DNA of 35,317 nt from Acidimicrobiia bacterium (GCA_040878325.1 JBBDMM010000010.1:232658-267974); one strand, 5' to 3'; shown: positions 23,526-31,364, counted from the stretch's first letter. The notes: generated from the sequence alone by a model not told the origin. Numbers and translations: made by a program.

Positions 23526-23855
23526 TCAGCCGACAGCCTGCAGTATCCACAGCGACCCCATGCCGATGACGATGGTCGCCAGGACGCTCTTGGTCCGCCA
23601 CGCGACGACGCCGGCGATTGCCCCGGCGATGAACCGATCGGTGGCGAGCTCGAATTCGCCGGTGGAGTGGGTCAGGGCAGGCAGTACCAGCGCCGCCAGG
23701 ACGGCAGCGGGGATGAAGCGGAGTATCCGACCCAGCATCGGCGGCATGTGCTCCACCCGGCCGAGGAGCGCCAGGAAGGACAGCCGGATCAGCCAGGTGC
23801 CGAGCCCGATCATCCCGATCAGCGCCCAGATGAGTGCGGGGGAGTGGCTTGTCAT
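23526..23855 (-). CDS. azlD: Branched-chain amino acid exporter small subunit AzlD
   Basis: A 109-residue membrane protein of the AzlD family with about four hydrophobic segments (IWALIGMIGLGTWLIRLSFLALLG at the N-terminus, FIPAAVLAALVLPAL in the middle). It pairs with AzlC to export branched-chain amino acids or related compounds. The ATG at 23855 overlaps the azlC stop (ATGA), the usual arrangement. A longer in-frame extension upstream lies within azlC and is not used. Confidence 0.9.
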   Translation of the reverse strand: MTSHSPALIWALIGMIGLGTWLIRLSFLALLGRVEHMPPMLGRILRFIPAAVLAALVLPALTHSTGEFELATDRFIAGAIAGVVAWRTKSVLATIVIGMGSLWILQAVG

Positions 23856-24544
23856 CGGGTGACCTCGGCGAGGACGCCTGCGGAGATTCCTAGCGCGGCG
23901 GCGGCGAGCAGCCCGAGGTTCAACGGCAGGCCGATCAAGACGACCGCGGCGGTGCCGGCCACCAGCGCGGCTGCCCGGGTTCCCCGATCCTTGACGGCCG
24001 GCAAGAGCAGGGCCATGAAGACGAGAGGGATGGCGAAGTCGAGCGACCACTCCGGGGGTACTCCGGCACCGATCAAGACGCCGACGACCGAAGACACCTG
24101 CCAGGTCACCCACAGCGGTATGGCCGCCCCGAAGAAGAAGGCGGTTCTCAGCCCGAGATCCTGCTGGTCGCGCTCGAAGTGGGTCACGCTGACCGCGAAC
24201 GCCTGATCGGTCAGTAGATAGGCGGCGAGCCCCTTGGCGGCCGGCCGGGTCCCGCGCAGCCAAGGAGCCAGCGCGGCGCTGTACATCCCGAACCGTGCAT
24301 TGATCACCAGGGCTGTGAGGACGATCACCACCGGCGCAGCATCCCGGGCGACCAGGTCGACGGTGGCGAGTTGGGAGGCGCCGGCGAAAATGATCGGAGA
24401 GAGGGCAATCGCCTGCAGGGTGTCGAGGCCGGCTTCGACGGCAGCCACCCCGGCGATCACTCCGAAGGGGAACACCCCGAGAAGGATCGGCAAGATGCTC
24501 CTGACGCCTGCCAGGAACGCGTCCCTGCGGGTGGCGTGGGGCAT
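23852..24544 (-). CDS. azlC: Branched-chain amino acid exporter large subunit AzlC
   Basis: A 230-residue polytopic membrane protein of the AzlC family, the channel-forming partner of AzlD. The signature stretches GVFPFGVIAGVAAVEAGL, IFAGASQLATVDL, INARFGMYSAALAPWL and YLLTDQAFAVS are present. Bacillus AzlCD confers resistance to 4-azaleucine by export; substrate here is inferred. The ATG at 24544 is chosen because the -10-like TAGTCT lies 8 nt upstream. The 11-residue in-frame extension to 24577 would run across that box. Confidence 0.9.
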   Translation of the reverse strand: MPHATRRDAFLAGVRSILPILLGVFPFGVIAGVAAVEAGLDTLQAIALSPIIFAGASQLATVDLVARDAAPVVIVLTALVINARFGMYSAALAPWLRGTRPAAKGLAAYLLTDQAFAVSVTHFERDQQDLGLRTAFFFGAAIPLWVTWQVSSVVGVLIGAGVPPEWSLDFAIPLVFMALLLPAVKDRGTRAAALVAGTAAVVLIGLPLNLGLLAAAALGISAGVLAEVTR

Positions 24545-24552
24545 GGGCGCGG

Positions 24553-24558
24553 AGACTA
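24553..24558 (-). promoter_or_regulatory. Putative -10 box of leaderless azlC transcript
   Basis: On the minus strand TAGTCT ends 8 nt before the azlC ATG. No Shine-Dalgarno sequence is present. Confidence 0.5.
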
Positions 24559-24608
24559 GGTCACCGCCAGGGCGCAAAGTCCGGGGCTTCGGGTCGGTGC
24601 CGTATCGC

Positions 24609-24614
24609 TATCGT
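24609..24614 (+). promoter_or_regulatory. Putative -10 box of the DUF885/propeller/beta-grasp operon
   Basis: TATCGT lies about 58 nt before the GTG at 24672 and would give a leader of about 50 nt. That leader carries a clear Shine-Dalgarno GGAGG at 24659-24663, 8 nt before the start. Confidence 0.4.
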
Positions 24615-24671
24615 CGCCCGGGCCAAGGGGGCGAGCCGATTCGCGCGCCCCCAAGATTGGAGGCGCGGGCA

Positions 24672-26390
24672 GTGTCCGGAGACATCTATCAATTGTGTAG
24701 TGACATCGTCGACGAGACAGTCGCCCGACTTCCCCTCCTGGGCACCTACCTCGGCATCCCGGGCCAGGACGACAAGTGGGACGACTTCTCGCCGATCGGG
24801 CAGCAGGCCGCGGCCGACATGGTGCGCGACCAACTCGCCCGGGTCAACGCGATCGAAGTGCCCGACGACCAGTGGGCGAGAATGGCCCACCGGGTCGCGG
24901 TCCATTCATGTTCCGATTGGGTCAACTGGTTCGATTCGGGCGAGCAGTTCCTCGAACTCAACAGCATCTCGTCGCCCCTGCAGGACATTCGCGAGATCTT
25001 CGACCACATGGACACCTCCACTGCGGAGGGCTGGTCGAACATCGCCGCCCGGTTGGAGGGTCTCGGCGGGGCGCTCGGCGGCTACCAGGAGCTGCTCGAG
25101 GTGGGACGAAGCCAGGGCAAGACCGTGGCGCGGCGTCAGGTGGTGGAGGCGGTTCGCCAGGCGCGCAACCACGCCGGCGACCAGTCCGGCTTCAATCCGC
25201 TGGCTGCAGCGGTGGTCGAGTCGGGAGTAGCCGATGCTCGGACGATCGAGCGGATCGAGGCAGGCATCGGGTCGTCCCGGGCGGCGTACGGGTCGTTGGC
25301 GGACTACCTCGAGAGCCGATATCTGCCGAATGCGATCGCTGCCGACGGGGTCGGCAAAGAGCGGTATGTGCGCCTCGCCCGCAAGTTCCTCGGGTCGGAC
25401 CTGGACCCCAAGGCCACCTACGAATGGGGTTGGGAAGAGGTGGCCCGGATCAGGGCTGCGATGCAGTCGGTGGCCGGCGAGATCCTCCCCAGCGGCGATC
25501 TGCCGGAGGTGCTGCGCGTGCTGCAGACCGATCCTGCCCGGGCCGCCCACAGCCAGGCCGAGTTCCGTGACCTGATGCAGGAGCGCCTCGAGGTCGCGCT
25601 GACCGACCTCGACGGCTCACACTTCGACGTGCCCGCGCAGATCAGGAAGGTCGAGGTGAAGATGGCTCCCCCGGGAGGATCGCTGGGGGCTTACTACGTC
25701 AGCCCCAGCGAAGACTTCTCCCGCCCCGGCTCGGTGTGGTGGTCGAAGGGCGACAAGCAGGTGATCCCTCTATTCGACGAAGTGACCACCGCCTATCACG
25801 AGGGGTTCCCCGGCCACCACCTCCAGAGCGGTATCCAGATGACGGCGGGCGACAAGGTTTCCCGGTTGCAGAAGCTCCTCGTGTGGTACTCGGGCAGTGG
25901 GGAGGGGTGGGCGCTCTACGCCGAGGACCTGATGGACGAGATGGGCTATCTAGAGATGCCCGACTATCGGATGGGCAAGCTGGCGGCAGAGATGCTGCGG
26001 GCGTGCCGGGTCGTCATCGATATCGGATCGCACCTCGATCTGCCGATCCCTCAGGGTCAGCCGTTCAATCCGGGGGAGCGCTGGTCCTTCGATTTCGGTG
26101 TCGAGATGCTCGTTGACTATGCCGCTCAAGATCACGACTCGTCGGTATCCGAGATCAACCGCTATCTGGGGTGGGCGGGGCAGGCCATCTCGTACAAAGT
26201 CGGGCAGCAGGCCATCCACGACATCAGGGCCGCTGAGCGACAGCAGCACGGCTCGGCATTCGACTTGAAATCGTTCCACGCCCGCCTGCTCGAGATCGGC
26301 TCGACCGGTTTGGCGGTGATGCGGGAGCACATGGCGGAAACGGGCACCGTGGCCGATAGGCCAGAAACGGCGGGAGGTGAGCGCAAGTGA
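24672..26390 (+). CDS. DUF885 family zinc-dependent hydrolase / putative peptidase
   Basis: A 572-residue soluble protein of the DUF885 family, relatives of zinc carboxypeptidases. The metal-binding motif HEGFPGHH is at 376-383, and the downstream GEGWALYAE (Glu411) supplies a further ligand. TYEWGWEEVARI and PGSVWWS are other family landmarks. No signal peptide is seen, so a cytosolic location is expected. Natural substrates of the family are mostly unknown. The GTG at 24672 has GGAGG 8 nt upstream. Its stop overlaps the start of the beta-propeller gene, which in turn overlaps a beta-grasp protein gene, so the three are probably made together. Confidence 0.85.
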   Translation: MSGDIYQLCSDIVDETVARLPLLGTYLGIPGQDDKWDDFSPIGQQAAADMVRDQLARVNAIEVPDDQWARMAHRVAVHSCSDWVNWFDSGEQFLELNSISSPLQDIREIFDHMDTSTAEGWSNIAARLEGLGGALGGYQELLEVGRSQGKTVARRQVVEAVRQARNHAGDQSGFNPLAAAVVESGVADARTIERIEAGIGSSRAAYGSLADYLESRYLPNAIAADGVGKERYVRLARKFLGSDLDPKATYEWGWEEVARIRAAMQSVAGEILPSGDLPEVLRVLQTDPARAAHSQAEFRDLMQERLEVALTDLDGSHFDVPAQIRKVEVKMAPPGGSLGAYYVSPSEDFSRPGSVWWSKGDKQVIPLFDEVTTAYHEGFPGHHLQSGIQMTAGDKVSRLQKLLVWYSGSGEGWALYAEDLMDEMGYLEMPDYRMGKLAAEMLRACRVVIDIGSHLDLPIPQGQPFNPGERWSFDFGVEMLVDYAAQDHDSSVSEINRYLGWAGQAISYKVGQQAIHDIRAAERQQHGSAFDLKSFHARLLEIGSTGLAVMREHMAETGTVADRPETAGGERK

Positions 26391-27430
26391 CCACGATCGG
26401 GGTAGGGACAGTCAAGGGGGCGTTTCTGTTTCGGTCGGGGAGCAGGGGCTCGTGGGACTTCGAAGCACCCATCTTCAAGGGGTGGGCCGTCACCGCGTTC
26501 GGGCGCGGTCCGTCGGGGGATCATCTGCTTGCCGTTGGGTCGAACTGGTTCGGCGCGGCGATCCACCGCAGCGCCGACCTCGCCACCTGGGAGCAGATAG
26601 TTGATGGGCCGGCATGGCCGGAAGGTGGCGAGCGCAAGCTGAACAACATCTGGACCATCGCCGGTGTCGGAGACTCGCTGTTTGCCGCGGTGGACGAGGC
26701 CGGTCTCTTCCGCAGCGACGACGACGCGGCTTCGTGGCAGCCCGTGGCGGGCTTCAATGAGCACCCGACTCGTCCCGGGTGGCAGCCTGGATTCGGCGGT
26801 CTTGCCGCCCACCGCATTCTCTCCGATCCCGAGAACCCGGGTCGCATGTGGTTGGCCGTCTCAGCCGTCGGCGTCTTCCGCACCGAGGACGGGGGGGAGT
26901 CATGGGCCCTCAAAAATTCCGGCGTCACCAAGGTGGGCCCGAGCGACGAGGACGACGAGATCGGCTTCTGTGTGCACTGCCTCGCCGCCGATCCGCACGA
27001 TGCGAATGTGATCTGGCGCCAGGACCATTCGGGGGTCTACCGCACCATCGACGGTGGCGACGAGTGGCAGCGCATCGAGGAGGGCTTGCCCGCTCGCTTC
27101 GGGTTCACCATCGTGCGAGATGCCGCCTCGGATGCGCTCTTCGTGGTGCCGCTGGAAAGCGATGAGCATCGGATGCCGGTCGGCGGGGCGTTCCGGGTGT
27201 ACCGATCGACCGACCGGGGTGACTCCTGGCAGGTCTCCGGGGTGGGGCACCCCGAGGGCCCGGTGTACGCCGGCGTCTTGCGCGGAGCCGCGGCGACCGA
27301 TGGAGAGGGCGGCGTGTTCCTGGGTACGACGGCGGGGTCGGTCCATCTGACCACCGACGGCGGAGATCACTGGATCACGCTGCCCCAAGTGCTTCCGAGG
27401 ATCCTGACCGTGTCGGTGCTCGAGGCCTGA
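26387..27430 (+). CDS. BNR/Asp-box beta-propeller protein (sialidase-like fold)
   Basis: A 347-residue protein with six Asp-box motifs of the S-x-D-x-G-x-x-W type, at about 61-68, 109-117, 165-173, 219-227, 273-281 and 321-329 (for example RTEDGGESW and RTIDGGDEW). These mark a six-bladed propeller as in sialidases and Vps10-like proteins. The sialidase Arg triad and FRIP motif are not evident, and there is no signal peptide, so a true sialidase is doubtful. A CVHC motif at 195-198 could bind metal. GTG overlaps the DUF885 stop, with GGGAGG upstream. The next gene overlaps its stop by one base. It may be a binding scaffold; function unknown. Confidence 0.82.
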   Translation: MTTIGVGTVKGAFLFRSGSRGSWDFEAPIFKGWAVTAFGRGPSGDHLLAVGSNWFGAAIHRSADLATWEQIVDGPAWPEGGERKLNNIWTIAGVGDSLFAAVDEAGLFRSDDDAASWQPVAGFNEHPTRPGWQPGFGGLAAHRILSDPENPGRMWLAVSAVGVFRTEDGGESWALKNSGVTKVGPSDEDDEIGFCVHCLAADPHDANVIWRQDHSGVYRTIDGGDEWQRIEEGLPARFGFTIVRDAASDALFVVPLESDEHRMPVGGAFRVYRSTDRGDSWQVSGVGHPEGPVYAGVLRGAAATDGEGGVFLGTTAGSVHLTTDGGDHWITLPQVLPRILTVSVLEA

Positions 27431-27714
27431 TGCCCGCGGCCACCGTCCGGATCCCCTCGCTCCTCGCTGACGTCGGGGACGGGCGACGGGAGATTCCGGT
27501 CGTGGCAGAGACGGTGGGCGGGGCGCTTGCCGACCTGTTTGCACGATTGCCGCACTTGCGCGTCCACGTGTTCGACGAAAGCGGCGCGGTGCGGCCCCAC
27601 GTCTCCGTCTTCTATCAGGGACGGGCGGCCAGGGATCAGGCGGCACTGGGCGGGCCGCTTTCCGAGGGATCGGTGATCACGATTCTTCAGGCCGTGTCGG
27701 GGGGATCCGGCTGA
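27430..27714 (+). CDS. MoaD/ThiS-like beta-grasp (ubiquitin-like) small protein
   Basis: A 94-residue protein with the MoaD/ThiS pattern: an N-terminal beta hairpin, a helix (TVGGALADLFARLPHL), and a PLSEGSVITILQAVSGG ending corresponding to the L-x-x-G-D-x-V-x-x-x-x-x-x-G-G of sulfur carriers. The Gly-Gly is at 91-92 and followed by Ser-Gly. Sulfur carriers and ubiquitin-like modifiers are activated at a C-terminal GG, so this one would need trimming, or it may not be activated. No molybdopterin or thiamine gene is adjacent. It is the last gene of the overlapping trio and overlaps the convergent DUF983 gene by 28 bp. Confidence 0.82.
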   Translation: MPAATVRIPSLLADVGDGRREIPVVAETVGGALADLFARLPHLRVHVFDESGAVRPHVSVFYQGRAARDQAALGGPLSEGSVITILQAVSGGSG

Positions 27715-28064
27715 CGGGATCCTTGTGACGGAGCGAACTTCGACTCCAGCGCCACCCAGAGACTCTTCGAGTAGGGGTAGAAGGCGATGGGAAACACGAT
27801 GCTGGTGGCGATCGTGACCGCCGAGATCACCCCCCACGGGGGGTCTGGCCAGGAACTCACGATCGATCCAACGAACACCAGGATGAAAACGAAGATGGTG
27901 GCCACCGTATTGATCGCGATCGCCCCGAGCCAGTAGCCCTCGTGACTCTCGAACCGGTGCGAGCACCGCGGGCACCTCTCCACCACCGCCGACCACGACA
28001 CGAACATTCCCGGGGAACCACAGATCGGGCAGCGGCGGCGGAGAGCCCTCGCGAGTCGGCGCAC
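27687..28064 (-). CDS. DUF983 family membrane protein
   Basis: A 125-residue protein with a zinc ribbon (CPIC at 12-15, CPRC at 31-34) ahead of two membrane segments (about 46-71 and 77-97), the layout of DUF983. The HEGYWLGAIAINT stretch is typical of the family. Function is unknown. The start is a GTG at 28064, with only a weak GGGAG well upstream, so the exact start is uncertain. Its last 28 bp overlap the end of the beta-grasp gene on the other strand. It diverges from the PilT-like gene. Confidence 0.82.
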   Translation of the reverse strand: MRRLARALRRRCPICGSPGMFVSWSAVVERCPRCSHRFESHEGYWLGAIAINTVATIFVFILVFVGSIVSSWPDPPWGVISAVTIATSIVFPIAFYPYSKSLWVALESKFAPSQGSRQPDPPDTA

Positions 28065-28119
28065 CAGGACATTCTCGCTCCCTATTCAGGTGGCGGCGGA
28101 TTGAGCCGATATACCGGCC

Positions 28120-29226
28120 GTGGATGCCATCGATCTCTCCTCACCCACCCGCCCGCGTCCGACCCTTATCGATGAACTGCTCGACGCGGTGATAGCCCGG
28201 GGTGCATCCGACCTGCATGTCTCGCCGGGCACGGCACCCACGGCTCGGATGGACGGCTCCCTGGTCGCGATAGGCGAGGGGATCTGGGGATCGGAGGCCA
28301 CAGCCGCGTTCTGCCGGTCGCTGTGCTCTGAACCGCAATGGCGACAGGCCGAGGACACCGGAACCGTCGATTTCGGCATCACCCATCGCTCGGCACGTTT
28401 CCGGGTGTCGGTGCTGCGGCAACGGAAGGGGTACGCCGCCGTCCTCCGGCTGATCAACAATTCGTTCCTCTCCTTCGAGGAGATCGGGCTCCCCGAAATC
28501 ACAAGTGGCCTGCTCCGACGGACGCGAGGGTTGATCCTCGTCACCGGCCCCACCGGTGCGGGAAAGACCACGACGCTGGCTTCGATGGTCGATTGGATCA
28601 ATACCAACCTCGATCGCCACATCGTGACCATCGAAGATCCGGTCGAGTATCACCATCACCAAAAACGGAGCCTGGTCACCCAGCGCGAGGTGGGCGAGGA
28701 CATCCCCAGTTTCGCCGAGGCGATGCGCCGCGTGGTGCGGCAGGATCCCGATGTGATCCTCCTTGGCGAGATGCGGGACCTCGAGACCATTTCAGCCGCG
28801 GTCAGCGTCGCAGAGACCGGGCACCTCGTCCTGGGCACCCTTCACACCACCGGGGCAGCGGCCTCCGTCAGCCGGATCATCGACGTGTTCCCGGCGAACC
28901 AGCAGGCACAGATCCGGGTGCAGTTGGCAATGTCGCTGGCGGCGGTCTTCTCCCAGGTCCTGGTGCCGGCCAATGACGGGATAGGCGGGCAGGCGGGCAG
29001 GGCGGCCGCGCTCGAGATCATGGTGATGACACCGGCGATCGCCAACATGATCCGGACCAATGAGATCAATCGGATCAACGATGTGATTCAGACATCTCGC
29101 GATCTGGGGATGATTCGCCTCGACGACGACCTGGCCCGCCTCGTTTCCGAGCGACGGGTATCACGCGACGCCGCCCTGGCGCATGCTCAGGACCCGGTCG
29201 CTCTCGCTGCTCGTTTCCTCGGCTGA
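28120..29226 (+). CDS. PilT-like type IV pilus retraction ATPase
   Basis: A 368-residue secretion/pilus ATPase of the PilT branch. It has an N-terminal domain (ASDLHVSPGTAPTARMDG, about 29-46), Walker A GPTGAGKT at 143-150, Asp box IEDPVEY at 171-177, Walker B DVILLGEMRD at 211-220 and His box ETGHLVLGTLHT at 232-243. PilT depolymerises type IV pili for twitching motility. The AIRNLIRE motif of classical PilT is altered (ANMIRTNEINRINDVIQTS). No pilin or other pilus gene is in the window, so it acts with components encoded elsewhere or has another role. The GTG at 28120 is preceded by a weak -10-like GATATA with 6 nt spacing. Confidence 0.9.
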   Translation: MDAIDLSSPTRPRPTLIDELLDAVIARGASDLHVSPGTAPTARMDGSLVAIGEGIWGSEATAAFCRSLCSEPQWRQAEDTGTVDFGITHRSARFRVSVLRQRKGYAAVLRLINNSFLSFEEIGLPEITSGLLRRTRGLILVTGPTGAGKTTTLASMVDWINTNLDRHIVTIEDPVEYHHHQKRSLVTQREVGEDIPSFAEAMRRVVRQDPDVILLGEMRDLETISAAVSVAETGHLVLGTLHTTGAAASVSRIIDVFPANQQAQIRVQLAMSLAAVFSQVLVPANDGIGGQAGRAAALEIMVMTPAIANMIRTNEINRINDVIQTSRDLGMIRLDDDLARLVSERRVSRDAALAHAQDPVALAARFLG

Positions 29227-29515
29227 TCAGATTCGACGGTTGAGCATCGGCCGAAGCGGGAAGACCCGCGAGATGAATCGACTTCCGCCATCCCGGGTCG
29301 CATTAGGGCCACCGCCAGACGGCACGGGATCGATTGATGCCCCGGTTCCGTGGCATTCGCCGACGCCGCCGCGTGCCTGGTCGTCATCGGAGTTCGTCCT
29401 CACGCCTCCGTGATCGGATGAACCCGGCTACCGCGCATCCGAGGGGTCCGCAATGGGCCCCTCGGATGCATTCCAACGAGCAAGACTGGCTGGCTGACTT
29501 CTTCCAGGTGCTCGC
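29227..29515. other. Gene-free spacer of about 300 bp with one strong hairpin
   Basis: No ORF with convincing codon usage, tRNA or repeat family is seen between the PilT-like gene and the lipoprotein at 29530. The only clear structures are the hairpin at 29435-29469 and the promoter of the downstream gene. It could hold a small RNA or a decayed gene. Confidence 0.5.
29435..29469. repeat. Perfect 15-bp hairpin (with one G-U) in spacer
   Basis: GCATCCGAGGGG (29435-29446) pairs with CCCCTCGGATGC (29458-29469). TCC/GGG extends the stem by three pairs, leaving a GCAAT loop. It is 209 nt after the PilT-like stop and 61 nt before the lipoprotein start. No U-tract follows on the plus strand. Confidence 0.75.
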
Positions 29516-29521
29516 TACTGT
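29516..29521 (+). promoter_or_regulatory. Putative -10 box of leaderless lipoprotein transcript
   Basis: TACTGT ends 8 nt before the ATG at 29530. No Shine-Dalgarno sequence is present. Confidence 0.5.
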
Positions 29522-29529
29522 CGTCGTCG

Positions 29530-29991
29530 ATGCGCAGAATCGCACTCGGGGCCGTGTTCATGGTGGTGATCGTCGCGTGTAGCGATGACGGCGGGGGCAC
29601 CACTTCATCCGTGACCGCCGCCTCGACGACGACAACCCTCGCCCCGACTACTTCGACGGCCGCGAGCACCTCGTTGACAGCAGCCACCACGACCACCTTG
29701 GTCGATGACGGCGTCACGGAGGTCGAGGTGGCGTACGCCGATGGTTCGGCGGAGGTGACGGTCGACGGTGAGCCCGAGTCGGGCCGGGTGCAGGTGGCCC
29801 TGGGTACCGAGGTCCGTCTGACCGTCAGCGCCGACGTCACCAGCGAGGTCCATGTCCACGGCTACGACGAGACCGCCGACGTCAGCCCTGGGTCGCCGGC
29901 GGTCATCGAGTTCACCGCTGACATCCCCGGGATCTTTGAGGTCGAGCTCCACGCTGGTCACACCCTCCTCGTGGAGCTTCAGATTTCGTGA
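29530..29991 (+). CDS. Cupredoxin-like lipoprotein
   Basis: A 153-residue lipoprotein. The signal peptide ends in a lipobox IVAC with Cys17, followed by SDDGGG and a Thr/Ser/Ala linker to about residue 60. The outer domain (VEVAYADGSAEVT ... VHVHGYDETADVSPGSPAVIEFTADIPGIFEVELHAGHTLLVELQIS) has the strand pattern and His residues (HVHGYD, LHAGH) of cupredoxin-like domains, but no Cys copper ligand, so it is not a blue-copper protein. The gene overlaps the next, a polytopic membrane protein, by 4 nt (GTGA), pointing to a joint function. The message appears leaderless from TACTGT. Confidence 0.82.
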   Translation: MRRIALGAVFMVVIVACSDDGGGTTSSVTAASTTTTLAPTTSTAASTSLTAATTTTLVDDGVTEVEVAYADGSAEVTVDGEPESGRVQVALGTEVRLTVSADVTSEVHVHGYDETADVSPGSPAVIEFTADIPGIFEVELHAGHTLLVELQIS

Positions 29992-31340
29992 GGAGGAGAG
30001 CAGGCGTCGTTACGGCGCTGCTGCTGGCGCTGATCGCAGTGCCGGGGGTGGCATCCGCCCACGGGATCGGCGGCCGCAGCGACCTGCCGGTTCCGCTGGA
30101 GTACTTCCTCGTCGGCGCCGCGGTGGTGGTGCTGCTGTCGTTTGGCGCCCTGGCGGTGCTGTGGCCGGCCCCCAGACTGCAGGATGGTCCCCGACCACGG
30201 GGCCGCGGCTTTCTGGTTCCGAGATGGCTGGCGTTCGCGGGGGCCGGGCTCGGGGTCTCCGGTCTGGCGCTGATCGTCACGGCCGGGCTCTTCGGCGACG
30301 AATCGGCCCGGAGCAACATTGCTCCCGTCGGGGTGTGGGTGGTGCTGTGGCTGGTTCTCCCGTTTCTTGCCGCCGGTCTCGGCAACATCTGGGCCGTGCT
30401 GAACCCCTGGCGGGCTCTCGGGCGGATGGCCCGCCTCGACGGACCACCCGGTCCCGGCCGGTGGGGGGTGTGGCCGGCGACCGTGGCCTTCATCGCGATC
30501 GTGTGGCTCGAACTGGTCTACCCACGGTCGGGCGACCCCGGAGCGCTCGGCCTGGCGGCGGCGTTCTACACCGTCGTCATCCTGGGGCTGGCGGTCCGGG
30601 TGGGAATCGACCGGGCGGTCACTTCCACCGAGGCGTTCACCGTCTACCACCGGCTCATCAGTGCGATCGCCCCGTTCGGCCGTCGGGCCGATGGCCGGAT
30701 CGGAAGACGGGGCTGGCTCCGGGCGCTTCCGGTGCTGCCCGCGTGGCCGGGGCTAGTCGCGTTCGTCGCCGCCATGATCGGCACCGTCACCTATGACGGC
30801 CTCTCCGGCACGCCATGGTGGGACGACTTGTCGTTCGCGCTCGTCGGCACTGCCCAGCACTCGATGTGGTTCCAGACCTTGGCGCTGCTCGTGGTCGTCG
30901 GTGTCATCGGCGGGGCCTATCTCGCTGCTTCGTGGTGGGCCAGCCGGATCGCGAGGGCGATGGGGGCGGTCGCGGTCGCCCGGTCCTTTGCCCACACCCT
31001 CGTGCCGATCGCGCTCGCGTATGCGTTCGCCCACTACTTCACGCTCATCGCCTTCGAAGGCCAACTGCTGATCCCCGCGATGAGCGACCCACTCGGCCTC
31101 GGCTGGAACCTGTTCGGGACCCTCGACTACCAACCCAACTACACCTGGATCTCCCCGGTGGTGGTGTGGTGGATCCAGCTGGCCGCCATCGTCGGGGGGC
31201 ACGTCGTCGGGGTGGTGCTGGCCCATGACCGTGCCCTGGCGGTGTTCGCCGGCCCCAGGGCGGTCCGCACTCAGTACGCGATGCTGACCCTGATGGTCGC
31301 GCTCACCGCCCTCGGCCTCACCGTGCTGGCAGCCGGGTGA
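29988..31340 (+). CDS. Polytopic membrane protein, partner of cupredoxin-like lipoprotein
   Basis: A 450-residue integral membrane protein with a cleavable-looking signal (ALIAVPGVASAHG) and roughly ten further hydrophobic segments. After processing, the N-terminus would begin near AHGIGGRSDLPVP. His-rich positions within membrane segments (GTAQHSMWFQT, FAHTLVPIALAYAFAHYF, GGHVVGVVLAHD) could bind metal or heme. I recall similar actinobacterial proteins carrying the label fenitrothion hydrolase in databases; that name is unverified and unlikely to reflect a native role. The GTG at 29988 overlaps the lipoprotein stop. Function unknown; metal or redox handling in the envelope is a guess from its partner. 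Confidence 0.75.
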   Translation: MRRRAGVVTALLLALIAVPGVASAHGIGGRSDLPVPLEYFLVGAAVVVLLSFGALAVLWPAPRLQDGPRPRGRGFLVPRWLAFAGAGLGVSGLALIVTAGLFGDESARSNIAPVGVWVVLWLVLPFLAAGLGNIWAVLNPWRALGRMARLDGPPGPGRWGVWPATVAFIAIVWLELVYPRSGDPGALGLAAAFYTVVILGLAVRVGIDRAVTSTEAFTVYHRLISAIAPFGRRADGRIGRRGWLRALPVLPAWPGLVAFVAAMIGTVTYDGLSGTPWWDDLSFALVGTAQHSMWFQTLALLVVVGVIGGAYLAASWWASRIARAMGAVAVARSFAHTLVPIALAYAFAHYFTLIAFEGQLLIPAMSDPLGLGWNLFGTLDYQPNYTWISPVVVWWIQLAAIVGGHVVGVVLAHDRALAVFAGPRAVRTQYAMLTLMVALTALGLTVLAAG

Positions 31341-31351
31341 AGCCCTACCGG

Positions 31352-31357
31352 TAGGCT
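31352..31357 (+). promoter_or_regulatory. Putative -10 box of leaderless DrrAB-type operon
   Basis: TAGGCT ends 7 nt before the GTG at 31365. No Shine-Dalgarno sequence is present. Confidence 0.5.
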
Positions 31358-31364
31358 GGCCCTC

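Noticed and set aside
24234-24671. 146-residue N-terminal extension of the DUF885 protein
   Set aside because: Runs antisense through azlC. The GTG at 24672 has a well-placed GGAGG.
26387-27430. Calling the Asp-box protein a sialidase
   Set aside because: Asp boxes show the fold only. The catalytic Arg triad and Tyr/Glu pair cannot be identified and there is no export signal.
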